A DNA stretch of 64,000 nt from Oceanospirillum multiglobuliferum (GCF_900167095.1 NZ_FUXG01000011.1:2253-66252), one strand, 5' to 3'. Positions 35,627 to 45,360 are shown, counted from the first letter of the stretch. Numbers and translations are program-made. Notes: generated by a model not told the origin, from the letters alone.

Positions 35627-35942
35627 GAGCCATTCTTAAAGTCAAACCCAATACATTAGGTTTTTAAATAAGCGCTAAGGTATTGAGTTAAAAACAATTA
35701 CTGTTTTGGGCGAGCATTATGCTCGCCTTTTTTCTTGTCAATCAATCATTCAGATCTACAGCACTCTTGCTAGCACTAAGCTCCCACCACCGCCATTACT
35801 GATTCTCAATAGTTTGCTTTTACTTTTGTCTAACGCTTGAATGATTCAAACGTATGTTTTAAATTCCATCACCACCTATACAAACATCACTCTCGCACTT
35901 GGCACTAACAACAGCGTTAATAACAACAATAGGAGCTGCACA
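35627..35942. other. Intergenic region nhaB - chemoreceptor
   Basis: 316 bp containing the nhaB terminator (35709-35733) and the leader of the chemoreceptor gene. The frame of the chemoreceptor is open upstream to 35841, but that stretch is low in complexity and lacks a ribosome binding site. Confidence 0.6.
35709..35733 (+). terminator. Intrinsic terminator after nhaB
   Basis: GGCGAGC (35709-35715) and GCTCGCC (35721-35727) around ATTAT, followed directly by six T residues. Confidence 0.92.
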
Positions 35943-37424
35943 ATGAGCCTTTCCAATCTGGCTGAATGGTTTATACCCGACAGCGTTCGGCAAGACCCAA
36001 CAGGATTAATTCATGCCCGCACCGTGGTAACAGTTGCACTACTGGCAAGTGTAATTGCACCCATTTTTGCCATGAGTTACTTCAAACATCAGCACCCTGC
36101 TATGGGCTGGGGCATTATCCTTGGTAGCGCGGGAATGTTACTGGCTCCCTTGTTAGTCAAAACATTCGCTCAAGTGCGACTAGCAGCAGAGTTTGCAGTC
36201 AGCTGTATGTACCTGATGGTAGCTTGGATGCTGTACGTTAACGGCGGTATTATGTCTACTAGCCTACCTTGGCTTGCCAGCATTCCTTTTGCTGCAATTT
36301 TTATTGCAGGTCGCGTATCAGGCTATATCTGGTCTGTTATCAGTATTAGTACTGTAGGGCTATTCTTATGGATTCAACAGCAAGGGATTCACTTGCCCCC
36401 CTCTCCCATTGCTGAGTCGATGATTCCCGTTCAACAAGCCAAATCTTTAGTAGGTATGAGTTTGATTGTCATTGTGTTGGCACTTGCTTTTGATCGAGCT
36501 AAAACTAGAGGCTTTGCTCAGCTTGAGCAGGCCAAAGAGCAAAGTGAACAAAACCAGAAGCAAATTGAAGATATTTTACTACGTGTTAGCGAGTCTATTC
36601 GCAGTGCAAAAACAGTCAGTCAAGAAGTAACCGATAGCGCTCAGCGTATTGCAGATACCATGCAGCAGCAAAGCCAAGCTGTCAGCCTAATGGTGACAGG
36701 AGCCGATCAAATCTCATCAGAAATACAACATCATGCTCAAAGTGCCCATGATGCAGCACAAACAGCCACACGTGCAGGAGAGCAAGCAACCTCTGGTGGA
36801 AAGGTTATGAGCGTTGCTGTGGATAAGCTGAACCAAGCCTCACAGGTGATACTAAATGCCGCCGAACGTTTAGAAGTGTTAGAGCAAAACAGCACTGAAG
36901 TTGGCTCTATCGTGGTGATGATTCACGATATTGCAGAGCAAACTAATCTTTTAGCTTTAAACGCGGCTATTGAGGCTGCCCGAGCAGGCGAAATGGGACG
37001 AGGTTTTGCCGTAGTCGCAGATGAAGTACGTAATTTAGCCGAACGCACCCGCAGTGCTACCCAAGAAATTGGTGGCAAAATAAAGCTGATTCTTGATGGT
37101 ACAGAGCAAGCGATTACGACTATGCGCATTGGCTGTACAGAAGTACAAGAAGGACAGTCCCAAGCTCAAGATGCTCAAGCCCAGATGCAGGCCATTATTA
37201 GCGATGCTTGCGACCTAGCCCAGCAGATGGAGCAAATTTCTAATGTCGGCAGTACCCAACAAACAACCTTTTTACATTATGCAGGTGAAATCAAACTAAT
37301 CGGCCAACAGGTATTACAACTGAGCGAAGAAACAACCCATATATTAAGCTATATCAAGCAATTAGATAATATTATGGGAGAGCTAAACAGTGTTGCAGGG
37401 CAGCTAGAGCCGATTAACAGCTAA
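35943..37424 (+). CDS. Methyl-accepting chemotaxis protein with polytopic membrane domain
   Basis: 493 residues from the ATG at 35943, which has AGGAG eight bases upstream. The N-terminal half holds about five to six membrane helices (about 25-185) with almost no periplasmic domain, so the signal may be sensed in the membrane. A cytoplasmic signalling domain follows (about 230-480) with the hairpin tip [38 protein letters not shown] split by heptads. I see no HAMP domain and no C-terminal CheR-binding pentapeptide. No other chemotaxis genes are nearby. Confidence 0.9.
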   Translation: MSLSNLAEWFIPDSVRQDPTGLIHARTVVTVALLASVIAPIFAMSYFKHQHPAMGWGIILGSAGMLLAPLLVKTFAQVRLAAEFAVSCMYLMVAWMLYVNGGIMSTSLPWLASIPFAAIFIAGRVSGYIWSVISISTVGLFLWIQQQGIHLPPSPIAESMIPVQQAKSLVGMSLIVIVLALAFDRAKTRGFAQLEQAKEQSEQNQKQIEDILLRVSESIRSAKTVSQEVTDSAQRIADTMQQQSQAVSLMVTGADQISSEIQHHAQSAHDAAQTATRAGEQATSGGKVMSVAVDKLNQASQVILNAAERLEVLEQNSTEVGSIVVMIHDIAEQTNLLALNAAIEAARAGEMGRGFAVVADEVRNLAERTRSATQEIGGKIKLILDGTEQAITTMRIGCTEVQEGQSQAQDAQAQMQAIISDACDLAQQMEQISNVGSTQQTTFLHYAGEIKLIGQQVLQLSEETTHILSYIKQLDNIMGELNSVAGQLEPINS

Positions 37425-37519
37425 CCAATAGTCTTGTGAAATAACAAAGCTTCTTTCATTCACATGATATATAAGCCAAAATTAATCGTATTCGTTCAAC
37501 GCTTTATTTGAGTATATCA

Positions 37520-39142
37520 ATGCGTTTTTTTTGGCCTATTATCACCAGTGTTTTCTTAGTTGCCTGCGGCGAAGGGGATCCTGTTAACCTCCAGTCTGCC
37601 ATAAGCACTACTAACTCAACCCAATCAACAGCAGTGCAAACAAGTACAGCCTGCCAGAAAGTGAGCTACAGCAGTACCCTATTCGAGAGTACTGAACCCG
37701 ACAGAATAGCAGAACAGTGGTACTTAGAGCGCTTAGGTATAGTCGATACTGCGTTCAACCGGAGTACTAACAAAACCAACACTAATCCGGTCACTGTAGC
37801 GGTCTTAGATCAAAAGATTGACTACAATCACCCTGACCTCCGTAGAAACCTAGACCTCAATAATTCTTGCCACTTCTCAGAAAGCAGTAATATCTATCAA
37901 TCGGTTGAACATGCAACAGAAGTCTCTGGCATTATTGCTGCTGATAATAGCAACAATGCAGGTATTAATGGTATTGCAACTCACACTCTGATTCGTGGCT
38001 TTAATATTCTCAATAGTAAGGGCAGTAACACCGAATGGGGTGTTGCACTCGGAGCAGCAGACAGTACTCAAGCCGATGGCGTTGACATTTTTAATCAAAG
38101 CTATGGTTACCCTATACCTGACGATAATGGGTTTGTTAACTATCAAGACAATAGTGTGCTAGCAGAGGGTATTTTAAGCGAGGCGGTACAATCAAGACGA
38201 TCAGGCAAAGGTGCGTTGTACTTTAAGGCTGCAGGCAACTTCTACGAATCAACAACTCCTTGCTCTACCTATAACCGTAAACTGCCTTACCAAAGCGCAA
38301 ATATGGATCCTGATAACAATATCCCCTATAACATTGTTGTCGGCTCAGTTGATGAACAAGATAAACGTGCTTGCTATTCAGCCAGTGGTTCTAGCTTATT
38401 CTTCGTTGCACCCGGTAACCAACTACTGGCCACATCATCTAATAATCAATATGAGTTGTTCTCTGGCACTTCAGCTGCGACCCCTGTTGCAAGCGGTATT
38501 GCAGCTTTGATTTTAGAGCGCCACCCAAACTTAGGCTGGCGTGATGTACGCCATATTATGTTGGCATCGGCAGAGCAAGTAGATGAAAAAATTCAACCAG
38601 TGAGCTTAAGCTTATCTGATGGCACCTATATCGCAGAACCTCAGTGGCAAACCAACGGGGCAGAGTATCAATATCATAACTGGTATGGCTTTGGACGCTT
38701 GAATGCTAGCAAAGCTTTAGCCATGGCAGGTAATTATGGCGGGCTATTACCAACACAACAGATCAAAACTAGCAGCCTTATTACCCCTAGCCAATCTATT
38801 CCAGATAACAGTGTTAAGGGGGCGCAATCTGTATATTCTGATAACAATAACCTGCGTGTCGAATCAGTACAGTTATCGATTAACTTAACTCATGCCCGCT
38901 TAGCTGATTTATCTATTGAGCTAATATCGCCCAGTGGCATGCGTAGCATTTTACTAACCCCTAGAAATGGCTATGCAGTACCCTCATCACAAACTCGCTT
39001 TGACTTTGTACTTCTCAGTCAAGCCTTCTACGGTGAAACTAGTCAAGGTGAATGGACATTAAAAGTAGTGGATACCAAATCAGGGGTTATAGGCACATTG
39101 AATGATTGGACTATGACCTTATACGGCCATACCCTTAACTAA
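37520..39142 (+). CDS. Kexin-like subtilase (S8) lipoprotein with C-terminal P domain
   Basis: 540 residues from ATG 37520. Lipobox LVAC with Cys16, and Gly at +2, predicts outer-membrane anchoring. The catalytic domain has Asp97 (AVLDQKIDYNHPDL), His131 (EHATEVSG, where most subtilases have HGTHV), oxyanion Asn240 (AAGNF) and Ser318 (SGTSAATP). YHNWYGFGRLNASKAL and a C-terminal P domain (about 430-540, DLSIELISPSGM and GEWTLKVVD) mark the proprotein-convertase/kexin group. There is no N-terminal propeptide between the lipobox and the catalytic domain, which is unusual. Aeromonas sobria ASP, which also lacks one, needs a chaperone encoded just downstream, and here a small lipoprotein gene follows after 19 bp. 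Confidence 0.88.
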   Translation: MRFFWPIITSVFLVACGEGDPVNLQSAISTTNSTQSTAVQTSTACQKVSYSSTLFESTEPDRIAEQWYLERLGIVDTAFNRSTNKTNTNPVTVAVLDQKIDYNHPDLRRNLDLNNSCHFSESSNIYQSVEHATEVSGIIAADNSNNAGINGIATHTLIRGFNILNSKGSNTEWGVALGAADSTQADGVDIFNQSYGYPIPDDNGFVNYQDNSVLAEGILSEAVQSRRSGKGALYFKAAGNFYESTTPCSTYNRKLPYQSANMDPDNNIPYNIVVGSVDEQDKRACYSASGSSLFFVAPGNQLLATSSNNQYELFSGTSAATPVASGIAALILERHPNLGWRDVRHIMLASAEQVDEKIQPVSLSLSDGTYIAEPQWQTNGAEYQYHNWYGFGRLNASKALAMAGNYGGLLPTQQIKTSSLITPSQSIPDNSVKGAQSVYSDNNNLRVESVQLSINLTHARLADLSIELISPSGMRSILLTPRNGYAVPSSQTRFDFVLLSQAFYGETSQGEWTLKVVDTKSGVIGTLNDWTMTLYGHTLN

Positions 39143-39161
39143 TAGGTAAACGAGAGTGGTT

Positions 39162-39716
39162 ATGAAAAACTGGTTTTTAGTATTGTTATTTTTTTTACCG
39201 CTAAGCGCCTGTGCTAACAACACATCTATCACTAATATCTCAGCACACTCAGAGCAACGGTCACTACCTGAGCACTTACAGACAGGACAGCAAATTCGTA
39301 TCGGTAATAGCCATTACCTGATTTTGGATCAGGTACAGGCCTTTGATCAGAACAGTACAAAGGGTCAGCAACGTATCGCAGCCAGCACCGCACAGAGCCT
39401 TGGGCAAAAGGGGCCTTATAATTTACAGGCCAGCCAAGCAGACCCTGAAGGCAAGCCTGTGGTATGGAATCAAAGCACACAACAATATGCTGTATTATTA
39501 GATGAGATAGGTTTAGTACTGAATAATATTGAGCAAGCAGAACAAGTTGCTCAAGATTACCAACTCAACTTGAGCTTACGAATAGCACGTTTAAAGCGAG
39601 CCTATTATAAAGTTGATGCTAACTTGATCCCCGAGCTGATGCGACGCTTACAACAGGATGAGCGAGTTAAAGAGGTACTGCCCACATTGTTTGAGCATCG
39701 CCGACAACCGATGTAA
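39162..39716 (+). CDS. Small lipoprotein, possible external chaperone/inhibitor of the upstream protease
   Basis: 184 residues from ATG 39162, with GAGAG upstream and 19 bp after the protease stop. Lipobox LSAC with Cys17. The C-terminal 70 residues (from about 110) read like a subtilase prodomain or I9-type inhibitor: an Ala/Gln helix, a strand LSLRIARLKRAYYKVDA, a second helix and the strand VKEVLPTLFEH near the end. This is comparable in position to ORF2 of the Aeromonas sobria ASP protease, a maturation chaperone. I did not recognise a named family; the role is inference from context and secondary-structure pattern. Confidence 0.65.
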   Translation: MKNWFLVLLFFLPLSACANNTSITNISAHSEQRSLPEHLQTGQQIRIGNSHYLILDQVQAFDQNSTKGQQRIAASTAQSLGQKGPYNLQASQADPEGKPVVWNQSTQQYAVLLDEIGLVLNNIEQAEQVAQDYQLNLSLRIARLKRAYYKVDANLIPELMRRLQQDERVKEVLPTLFEHRRQPM

Positions 39717-39744
39717 TAGTGCATTTGAAAGTGTGCAAAAATGG

Positions 39745-39770
39745 GAGAAGCTTAAATCAATAAGCTTCTC
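39745..39770. terminator. Bidirectional terminator hairpin
   Basis: A 10-bp perfect stem, GAGAAGCTTA (39745-39754) and TAAGCTTCTC (39761-39770), loop of six, between convergent genes. On the minus strand it is followed by CCATTTTTG. Confidence 0.75.
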
Positions 39771-39781
39771 GTTTGCTTAGT

Positions 39782-40537
39782 CTAAATTTTTTGTTGCTCT
39801 GCCTTCCAATCCTGAGCAGCTTGAAAGCGAGCTTTAAGATAGACCATCAGCTCGTCCAAAGCCTGTTCAGCAGCAGGCCCATTGGCATCTTTAATAGCCT
39901 GATAAAGCTTTTGATGTGTTTGCACGACATTCTGACGATCACGAAAACGATAGACCACCATATTAGTGACAGGCTGCATCGCCTCAATCACTGCATACAT
40001 CAGAAACTGCAACATCGCATTTTGTGCACCATCAACCAATGCTCGATGAAAGCGTACATCAGAGGCGCAAAACTCCTGATCGGTAAGACCTTCTTGCCCT
40101 TGCAACTCAAGCTCTTCAGCCATCAGAGCCAATAATTCAGCATTAGGCTGCAAAGCCGCTAACCGACAACAAATACGCTCCATCTCATGACGTGCATCAG
40201 CAATTTCAGTCAAACTGAACTGGTTCATACTAGCTAACAGTGTTGCAGAAGAGGTTAGGCTTAAACTGGCCTCCTCCAACGAGGGACGGTTGACGAAAGT
40301 TCCTCCCGTTGGTCCACGGCGTGAACGAATCATGTTTTGCGCAGCGAGACGTTTTAGCGCTTCTCTAATAGTAGGGCGCGACACCTGATAACGACTGGCA
40401 AGCTCCTCTTCTGTAGGCAAGCGGTCATCTGCTTTTAGCTGCCCTGACATAATAGCTTCTCGCAGCTGCTCAGAGATCTGCTTTGCCAAACTTTGCGTCA
40501 CCAATGGCTCGATTTCAATCTTCAAAATATACCCCAC
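39782..40537 (-). CDS. GntR-family regulator, FadR/FCD subfamily
   Basis: 251 residues: N-terminal winged HTH (about 10-75; SGQLKADDRLPTEEELASRYQVSRPTIREAL) and an all-helical FCD effector domain (about 95-235) with metal-ligand-type histidines and aspartates (DARHEMER, DVRFHRALVDG). FCD regulators respond to small carboxylates. The gene diverges from acuI, and a perfect 25-bp dyad in between is the likely operator for both. It is therefore probably the repressor of the acryloyl-CoA reductase gene. Confidence 0.92.
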   Translation of the reverse strand: MGYILKIEIEPLVTQSLAKQISEQLREAIMSGQLKADDRLPTEEELASRYQVSRPTIREALKRLAAQNMIRSRRGPTGGTFVNRPSLEEASLSLTSSATLLASMNQFSLTEIADARHEMERICCRLAALQPNAELLALMAEELELQGQEGLTDQEFCASDVRFHRALVDGAQNAMLQFLMYAVIEAMQPVTNMVVYRFRDRQNVVQTHQKLYQAIKDANGPAAEQALDELMVYLKARFQAAQDWKAEQQKI

Positions 40538-40592
40538 CTAAAAAAAATGCTGCAAAGTCATCATAGCAGAAAGTATCGTCTTATTCACCAAA

Positions 40593-40617
40593 CCTCTATT
40601 TGTTTGACAAATAGAGG
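40593..40617. promoter_or_regulatory. Perfect 25-bp dyad operator between gntR-type gene and acuI
   Basis: Arms CCTCTATTTGT (40593-40603) and the exact complement (40607-40617) around TTG. The central TGT-TTG-ACA fits the GT-Nx-AC core recognised by FadR/FCD-type GntR regulators. It is 55 bp from the regulator ATG and 56 bp from the acuI ATG. Confidence 0.8.
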
Positions 40618-40673
40618 AATCAACCATTATGCTGAATAGATCAAATAGAAATCCCGATAAAACCGAGGTTGCA

Positions 40674-41657
40674 ATGAACAAGGCACTGGTATTAGAGCAA
40701 GAAGATAAAAAAACTTTAGCAGCAGTACGCGAGCTAACCCCAGATGAGCTACCGGAAGGTGATGTGCTGGTGAGCATTGAGTACAGCTCATTGAATTATA
40801 AAGATGGGCTAGCCGTAACAGGTATTGGCAAAATTGTGCATCAATTTCCAATGGTACCCGGAGTTGATTTTGCAGGCCGTGTAGCTGAATCCAGTAATCC
40901 TGCGTATCAAGTGGGTGACTCGGTTGTACTGACAGGCTGGAGTGTGGGTGAGCGTTATTGGGGTGGCTACGCTCAACAAATGCGTGTGAAGTCAGAGTGG
41001 TTAGTACCACTTGCTGAAGGCTTAACCAGCCAGCAGGCAATGGTGATCGGTACGGCTGGATTAACCTCAATGCTCTGCGTGATGCGCCTACAAGAAAGCG
41101 GCTTAAAACCAGAGGATGGGCCAGTACTGGTGACTGGTGCAACAGGTGGAGTTGGTAGCTTAGCGGTTGCCCTATTAGCCAAGAATGGTTATGAGGTCGT
41201 CGCGGTCAGTGGCAAAGCCGATAGCCATGACTATTTAAAACAGCTCGGTGCTAAAGAAGTACTCTCAAGAGCAGAGTTTGAAGAAAAAGCACGCCCATTA
41301 GACAAGTCTCGCTGGGCAGGCGCAGTTGATACTGTCGGTGGCGATGTATTGGCTAAAGTACTATCACAAATGCACTACAACGGGCGTGTCGCCGCAGTTG
41401 GTTTAGCGGGTAGTGCCATGCTGAACACCACTGTGATGCCATTTATCTTGCGCGGTGTTGATTTACTTGGCGTGGATAGTGTGATGATTCCTTACGAACG
41501 TCGTGTCCAAGCTTGGCAACGTATCGCTAAAGAGTTACCACAAGAGATCATGACGCAGGTGGTAGAAGAGGTGAGTTTAGAGCAAGTACCTGAGCACGCT
41601 AAGAATATTATTGAAGGTAAAGTACGTGGCCGTGTATTGGTTAACCCTAATCTTTAA
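40674..41657 (+). CDS. acuI: Acryloyl-CoA reductase / YhdH-type medium-chain oxidoreductase
   Basis: 327 residues from ATG 40674 with GAGG six bases upstream; E. coli YhdH has 324. NADPH-binding Rossmann motif VTGATGGVGS, followed by ALLAKNGYEVVAVSGK. The start of the protein (LNYKDGLAVTG and VPGVDFAG) is typical of the YhdH/AcuI group, which reduces acryloyl-CoA to propionyl-CoA and detoxifies acrylate from DMSP or 3-hydroxypropionate metabolism. There are no zinc-ligand cysteines. No DMSP lyase is nearby. A strong bidirectional terminator follows. Confidence 0.9.
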   Translation: MNKALVLEQEDKKTLAAVRELTPDELPEGDVLVSIEYSSLNYKDGLAVTGIGKIVHQFPMVPGVDFAGRVAESSNPAYQVGDSVVLTGWSVGERYWGGYAQQMRVKSEWLVPLAEGLTSQQAMVIGTAGLTSMLCVMRLQESGLKPEDGPVLVTGATGGVGSLAVALLAKNGYEVVAVSGKADSHDYLKQLGAKEVLSRAEFEEKARPLDKSRWAGAVDTVGGDVLAKVLSQMHYNGRVAAVGLAGSAMLNTTVMPFILRGVDLLGVDSVMIPYERRVQAWQRIAKELPQEIMTQVVEEVSLEQVPEHAKNIIEGKVRGRVLVNPNL

Positions 41658-41675
41658 TCCACGTCATCTTTAAAT

Positions 41676-41716
41676 AAAAAGGGCGCAGATGTGATAACTA
41701 CATCCGCGCCCTTTTT
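41676..41716. terminator. Bidirectional intrinsic terminator after acuI
   Basis: AAAAAGGGCGC (41676-41686) pairs with GCGCCCTTTTT (41706-41716), and the stem continues with GATGT/ACATC after one mismatch. T-runs on both strands. Confidence 0.92.
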
Positions 41717-41758
41717 ATTCGCGAATCCCTCCGCAGCTATTTTTAGTCTAGTGCCAGA

Positions 41759-41887
41759 TTAACCCAGCAGTAAACGAGACCAGAAAATAGTAGCAGGTAA
41801 GCAGTTCATTCCCACTAGGATAGCTAGTGCAGGAACGAACCAAAGAATACCTGATTCATCGCGGAAGTTTTCGTCATGATGTGCCAT
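41759..41887 (-). CDS. Small membrane protein, 42 residues
   Basis: Starts at ATG 41887 with GAGGG seven bases upstream; the frame is open to 41965 but only this start has a ribosome binding site. A polar N terminus (MAHHDENFRDES) is followed by one hydrophobic segment (about residues 15-40) ending in WSRLLLG. I do not recognise the family. It lies between a terminator and an outer-membrane barrel gene, with its own strong ribosome binding site, which supports it being real. Confidence 0.55.
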   Translation of the reverse strand: MAHHDENFRDESGILWFVPALAILVGMNCLPATIFWSRLLLG

Positions 41888-42028
41888 TACGCACCCTCGT
41901 AGATTGATTTTTAAAGTAGCTGAGACATTATAATTTTTTTGATTTGCATCAAATGCGCTGAGCATTTTACGTACAACGCTGAGTCTGTCTAGTGCAACTT
42001 TAGGTTCACAACCTTTTGGAGGTGCTTT

Positions 42029-42670
42029 CTAACGCTCTTCTCGAATAGATATCATCAAATTTGAGCCTTTGTTCGGCTGCTCTTGTTGATAAGCTAAACC
42101 TACGGAGAAGCTGTCATTAATGTAAACTCTCAATTCACCACCAAACTCATTCACATTGGTATCAGTATAGCGAGTATGACCAGCATAGAGTTCAAGCTGA
42201 CGTTTGGAGCCTAAGTTTATCGCCCAATCGGGTAGATCCCATAACAATTCACCCGCAAAGAAATTACCATTCGCACTCACAGTTGAAGTACTACTAACTT
42301 GGCTACGGACATATTCATAACGGGCACCTAGTGCAATACCGGCTCCCAAACCAAAGCGGTAATCAGCCCCTAAACCAAAGTCTTTTCGGCTTAGATCATT
42401 ACTAGAATCAAAGCCAACTGCATCATAGTGTCCCACTAGGCGAAGACGTGTGTTTAAAGCCATAGCACCTTTTACACGTACCCCCGACCCTGAATACTGT
42501 TGGCCTGCTAGCTCTAGGTCTGAGATCAAATAGCCTAATTCAAGATAACTGGGCGCACGCTCTGCGGCCAAAACAGATGCAGAGCACAAAGAGATTGTAG
42601 GAAGAGCTAACAAGGCAATTAGCCTGTTGAAAGATTGTGCTTGAGCGAAGGGCTTTACATGATGATACAT
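42029..42670 (-). CDS. Small outer-membrane beta-barrel protein
   Basis: 213 residues with a signal peptide ending near residue 36 (SVLAA). The mature part has about eight amphipathic strands (YLELGYLISDLEL, LRLVGHYDAVGF, GLGADYRFGLG, ALGARYEYVRSQ, VGLAYQQEQ), typical of OmpA/OmpX/opacity-type eight-stranded barrels. The C terminus ends in ISIREER rather than a terminal aromatic. Function unknown. It follows the flavin reductase gene by 59 bp on the same strand. Confidence 0.75.
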   Translation of the reverse strand: MYHHVKPFAQAQSFNRLIALLALPTISLCSASVLAAERAPSYLELGYLISDLELAGQQYSGSGVRVKGAMALNTRLRLVGHYDAVGFDSSNDLSRKDFGLGADYRFGLGAGIALGARYEYVRSQVSSTSTVSANGNFFAGELLWDLPDWAINLGSKRQLELYAGHTRYTDTNVNEFGGELRVYINDSFSVGLAYQQEQPNKGSNLMISIREER

Positions 42671-42729
42671 CGTCTCATCCTTGAAGATAGTAGGCAGAGG
42701 CCAGCCTATGGCCTCTGCCTAGAAAAAGT

Positions 42730-43764
42730 TTATTTTCTTGGCGCGTAAGCAAATACATCGGAGAAAACACAGCCTTCATCAAGACCATACTGGATTAAAG
42801 TATCTGTTACTGAATACACCATCGTTGGTGATCCACTGGCATAAACCGTTGCATCGTCAAATTTCCCATGATCTTTGATCATTGCGTCGTGCAACATCCC
42901 CACATGTCCATGCCACTCTTGATCAGGCAGAAGATCACCAATTACAGGCACAAAATGGAAGTTATCATAAGTTTTCTCCCATTGCTGCGGTAACTCTGCC
43001 ATATACAAGTCTTGTAAACGACGTGCCCCCCAATACAAATAAAGCTGCTGAGTGGAACCCTGCTCAAAAGCTTCTTCCAGCAATGCCTTCATCTGTGTAA
43101 AACCTGTGCCGGCCGCAACGAAAAATGCTCGATCAGTACCTGTATCAGCTAATACGCAACTGCCTTTGGGTAATTCAACTTGTACCGTGCTGTCTTTTTG
43201 CAAGCTTTGTAGCAGCATGCGCGAGTTATCGCGGTCTGGTAGATGCTGAATATGCAGTTCAATCAGTCGGCCGTCTGGACGATTGGCAATGGAAAAAGCG
43301 TTACGCTCACCATTAGGCAAAATCACTTCCAAGTATTGCCCTGCATCGTAGTCTAGCACTTGCCCTGCGGGCGCTAGCAACTCAACTCGATACACATCTG
43401 ATGATCCTAGTAGTTCAACACTTTTTATCTGACAGGCCAATGTCTTCACAGTAAACTCTCCTGGCGCAAGCACTCGTTGTAATTCAACATCTAAATCGCT
43501 TAGCGCATATGCAGTACAAAATAAAAAAGTCTCACCCTGTTGCGCATGTTGTACGCCATAACGATCTGAATATGCCAGCTGGCCTTTTAATAAGGTGCAC
43601 TGACAATATTCACACACGCCATTTCGACAACCTTTTAGCAGACGAAATCCTTGTTGTGTTGCGACTTCAAGCAGCTTTTGCCCTGTGGATATATTGAATA
43701 CCACTCCACTGGGTAAGCAATGTACCTGATAGCCAGCTGGCGGATTATCCTCTTGCCGATTCAT
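42730..43764 (-). CDS. 2Fe-2S ferredoxin/FAD-NAD(P)H reductase (CDP-6-deoxy-glucoseen reductase-like)
   Basis: 344 residues: a plant-type 2Fe-2S domain (about 12-95) with GCRNGVCEYCQC and a fourth Cys in FCTAY, then an FAD-binding barrel (about 105-205; NAFSIANRP) and an NAD(P)H domain (about 210-340; FVAAGTGFTQMKALLE, YASGSPTMVYS). The group includes AscD-type reductases and flavin reductases next to ubiD in Pseudomonas-like genomes, where it may supply reduced flavin or electrons. Partner not known. It starts 33 bp after the ubiD stop, suggesting one transcript. Confidence 0.88.
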   Translation of the reverse strand: MNRQEDNPPAGYQVHCLPSGVVFNISTGQKLLEVATQQGFRLLKGCRNGVCEYCQCTLLKGQLAYSDRYGVQHAQQGETFLFCTAYALSDLDVELQRVLAPGEFTVKTLACQIKSVELLGSSDVYRVELLAPAGQVLDYDAGQYLEVILPNGERNAFSIANRPDGRLIELHIQHLPDRDNSRMLLQSLQKDSTVQVELPKGSCVLADTGTDRAFFVAAGTGFTQMKALLEEAFEQGSTQQLYLYWGARRLQDLYMAELPQQWEKTYDNFHFVPVIGDLLPDQEWHGHVGMLHDAMIKDHGKFDDATVYASGSPTMVYSVTDTLIQYGLDEGCVFSDVFAYAPRK

Positions 43765-43797
43765 CGCTAGTGCTCAACTTGGTGCTTCAAGTCTGAA

Positions 43798-45267
43798 TTA
43801 ATCAAAGATGCCCAGTTTATCCCAAATTTCGTCAACACGAGCTTTTATCGCGTCATCCATTTGGATAGGCTCTCCCCACTCTCGATCTGTTTCACCGGGC
43901 ATTTTATTCGTTGCATCTAAACCCATTTTTGAGCCTAAACGCGGAATAGGTGAGGCAAAATCTAAGTAATCAATTGGTGTATTTTCAATTAAGACGGTAT
44001 CACGGGCAGGATCCATACGCGTTGTAATCGCCCAAATCACATCATTCCAGTCACGAGCGTTAATATCATCATCGGTCACGATGACAAATTTGGTGTACAT
44101 AAACTGGCGCAGAAATGACCAAACCCCCATCATCACGCGTTTGGCATGACCGGGATATTGTTTCTTCATGGTGACCACCGCCATCCGATAAGAGCAGCCT
44201 TCTGGTGGCAGATAGAAATCAACAATCTCTGGAAACTGCTTTTGTAAAATCGGCACAAATACTTCGTTTAGCGCCACACCTAACACAGCAGGCTCATCAG
44301 GTGGTCGACCTGTATAAGTACTATGATAAATTGGATCTTTACGATGGGTGATACGCTCTACGGTAAATACAGGGAAGCTTTCCACCTCATTGTAATACCC
44401 CGTGTGATCACCAAAAGGTCCTTCTGGAGCCAGCTCATCAGGATAAATATGCCCCTCTAACACAATTTCTGCACTGGCAGGCACTTGCAAATTGCTACCT
44501 AAACATTGCGCCAGCTCTGTTTTAGAACCACGTAACAGGCCCGCAAAAGCGTATTCTGACAAAGTATCAGGAACAGGGGTCACTGCACCTAAAATAGTGG
44601 CGGGATCAGCACCCAATGCCACGGCAACCGGAAAAGGCTCTCCCGGATGAGTTTGTTGCCACTCGCGAAAATCTAACGCACCGCCACGATGAGACAACCA
44701 ACGCATGATCAACTTATTCTTGCCAATCAATTGCTGACGGTAGATCCCTAAGTTCTGGCGCTCTTTGTGTGGACCACGAGTAATCACCAAAGGCCAAGTT
44801 ACCAAAGGACCTGCATCCCCTGGCCAGCAGGTTTGAATCGGCAATTTGTAAAGATCAACTTGGTCGCCTTCAATCACTACTTTTTGGCATTCAGGGTTAC
44901 GTACTTTTTTAGCCCCCATATTGAGCACCTGCTTGAAGATCGGCAGCTTTTCAATGGCATCTTTAAAGCCTTTAGGAGGTTCCGGCTCTTTCAAGTAGGC
45001 CAGTAGTTTACCCACATCACGCAGCGCTTCAACAGAGTCTTGTCCCATGCCTAAAGCGACACGGCGAGGTGTACCAAAAAGATTACCCAAAACAGGCATG
45101 TCATAGCCAATAGGGTTTTCAAACAACAGCGCTGGCCCGCCTTTTTTCAAGGTACGGTCACAGATTTCTGTCATTTCTAGGCGAGGGTCTACGGGTTGAG
45201 AGATTCTTTTCAGCTCGCCCATCGCTTCTAGCTGGCTGATAAATTCTCGTAGGTCTTTATAACGCAT
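43798..45267 (-). CDS. ubiD: 3-octaprenyl-4-hydroxybenzoate decarboxylase
   Basis: 489 residues, standard UbiD length. It removes CO2 from the aromatic ring in ubiquinone synthesis using prenylated FMN. Typical blocks are the opening [22 protein letters not shown], the E-rich [21 protein letters not shown] with the catalytic Glu/Arg region and RMDPARD near the end. No ubiX (prFMN synthase) is in the window. It lies between rho and the flavin reductase, as in Pseudomonas. Confidence 0.96.
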   Translation of the reverse strand: MRYKDLREFISQLEAMGELKRISQPVDPRLEMTEICDRTLKKGGPALLFENPIGYDMPVLGNLFGTPRRVALGMGQDSVEALRDVGKLLAYLKEPEPPKGFKDAIEKLPIFKQVLNMGAKKVRNPECQKVVIEGDQVDLYKLPIQTCWPGDAGPLVTWPLVITRGPHKERQNLGIYRQQLIGKNKLIMRWLSHRGGALDFREWQQTHPGEPFPVAVALGADPATILGAVTPVPDTLSEYAFAGLLRGSKTELAQCLGSNLQVPASAEIVLEGHIYPDELAPEGPFGDHTGYYNEVESFPVFTVERITHRKDPIYHSTYTGRPPDEPAVLGVALNEVFVPILQKQFPEIVDFYLPPEGCSYRMAVVTMKKQYPGHAKRVMMGVWSFLRQFMYTKFVIVTDDDINARDWNDVIWAITTRMDPARDTVLIENTPIDYLDFASPIPRLGSKMGLDATNKMPGETDREWGEPIQMDDAIKARVDEIWDKLGIFD

Positions 45268-45317
45268 CTATCAATTCCATAGGTAAAACGAGGAGATTGA
45301 TCAATCATTCAGGCATG

Positions 45318-45345
45318 AAAAAGGGCAAGCAATGCTTACCCTTTT
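45318..45345 (-). terminator. Intrinsic terminator after rho
   Basis: On the minus strand GGGTAAGC pairs with GCTTGCCC (one G-U pair) around ATT, followed by TTTTTC. It lies 15 bases after the rho stop codon. Confidence 0.88.
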
Positions 45346-45360
45346 CAAGATGAGGACGAA

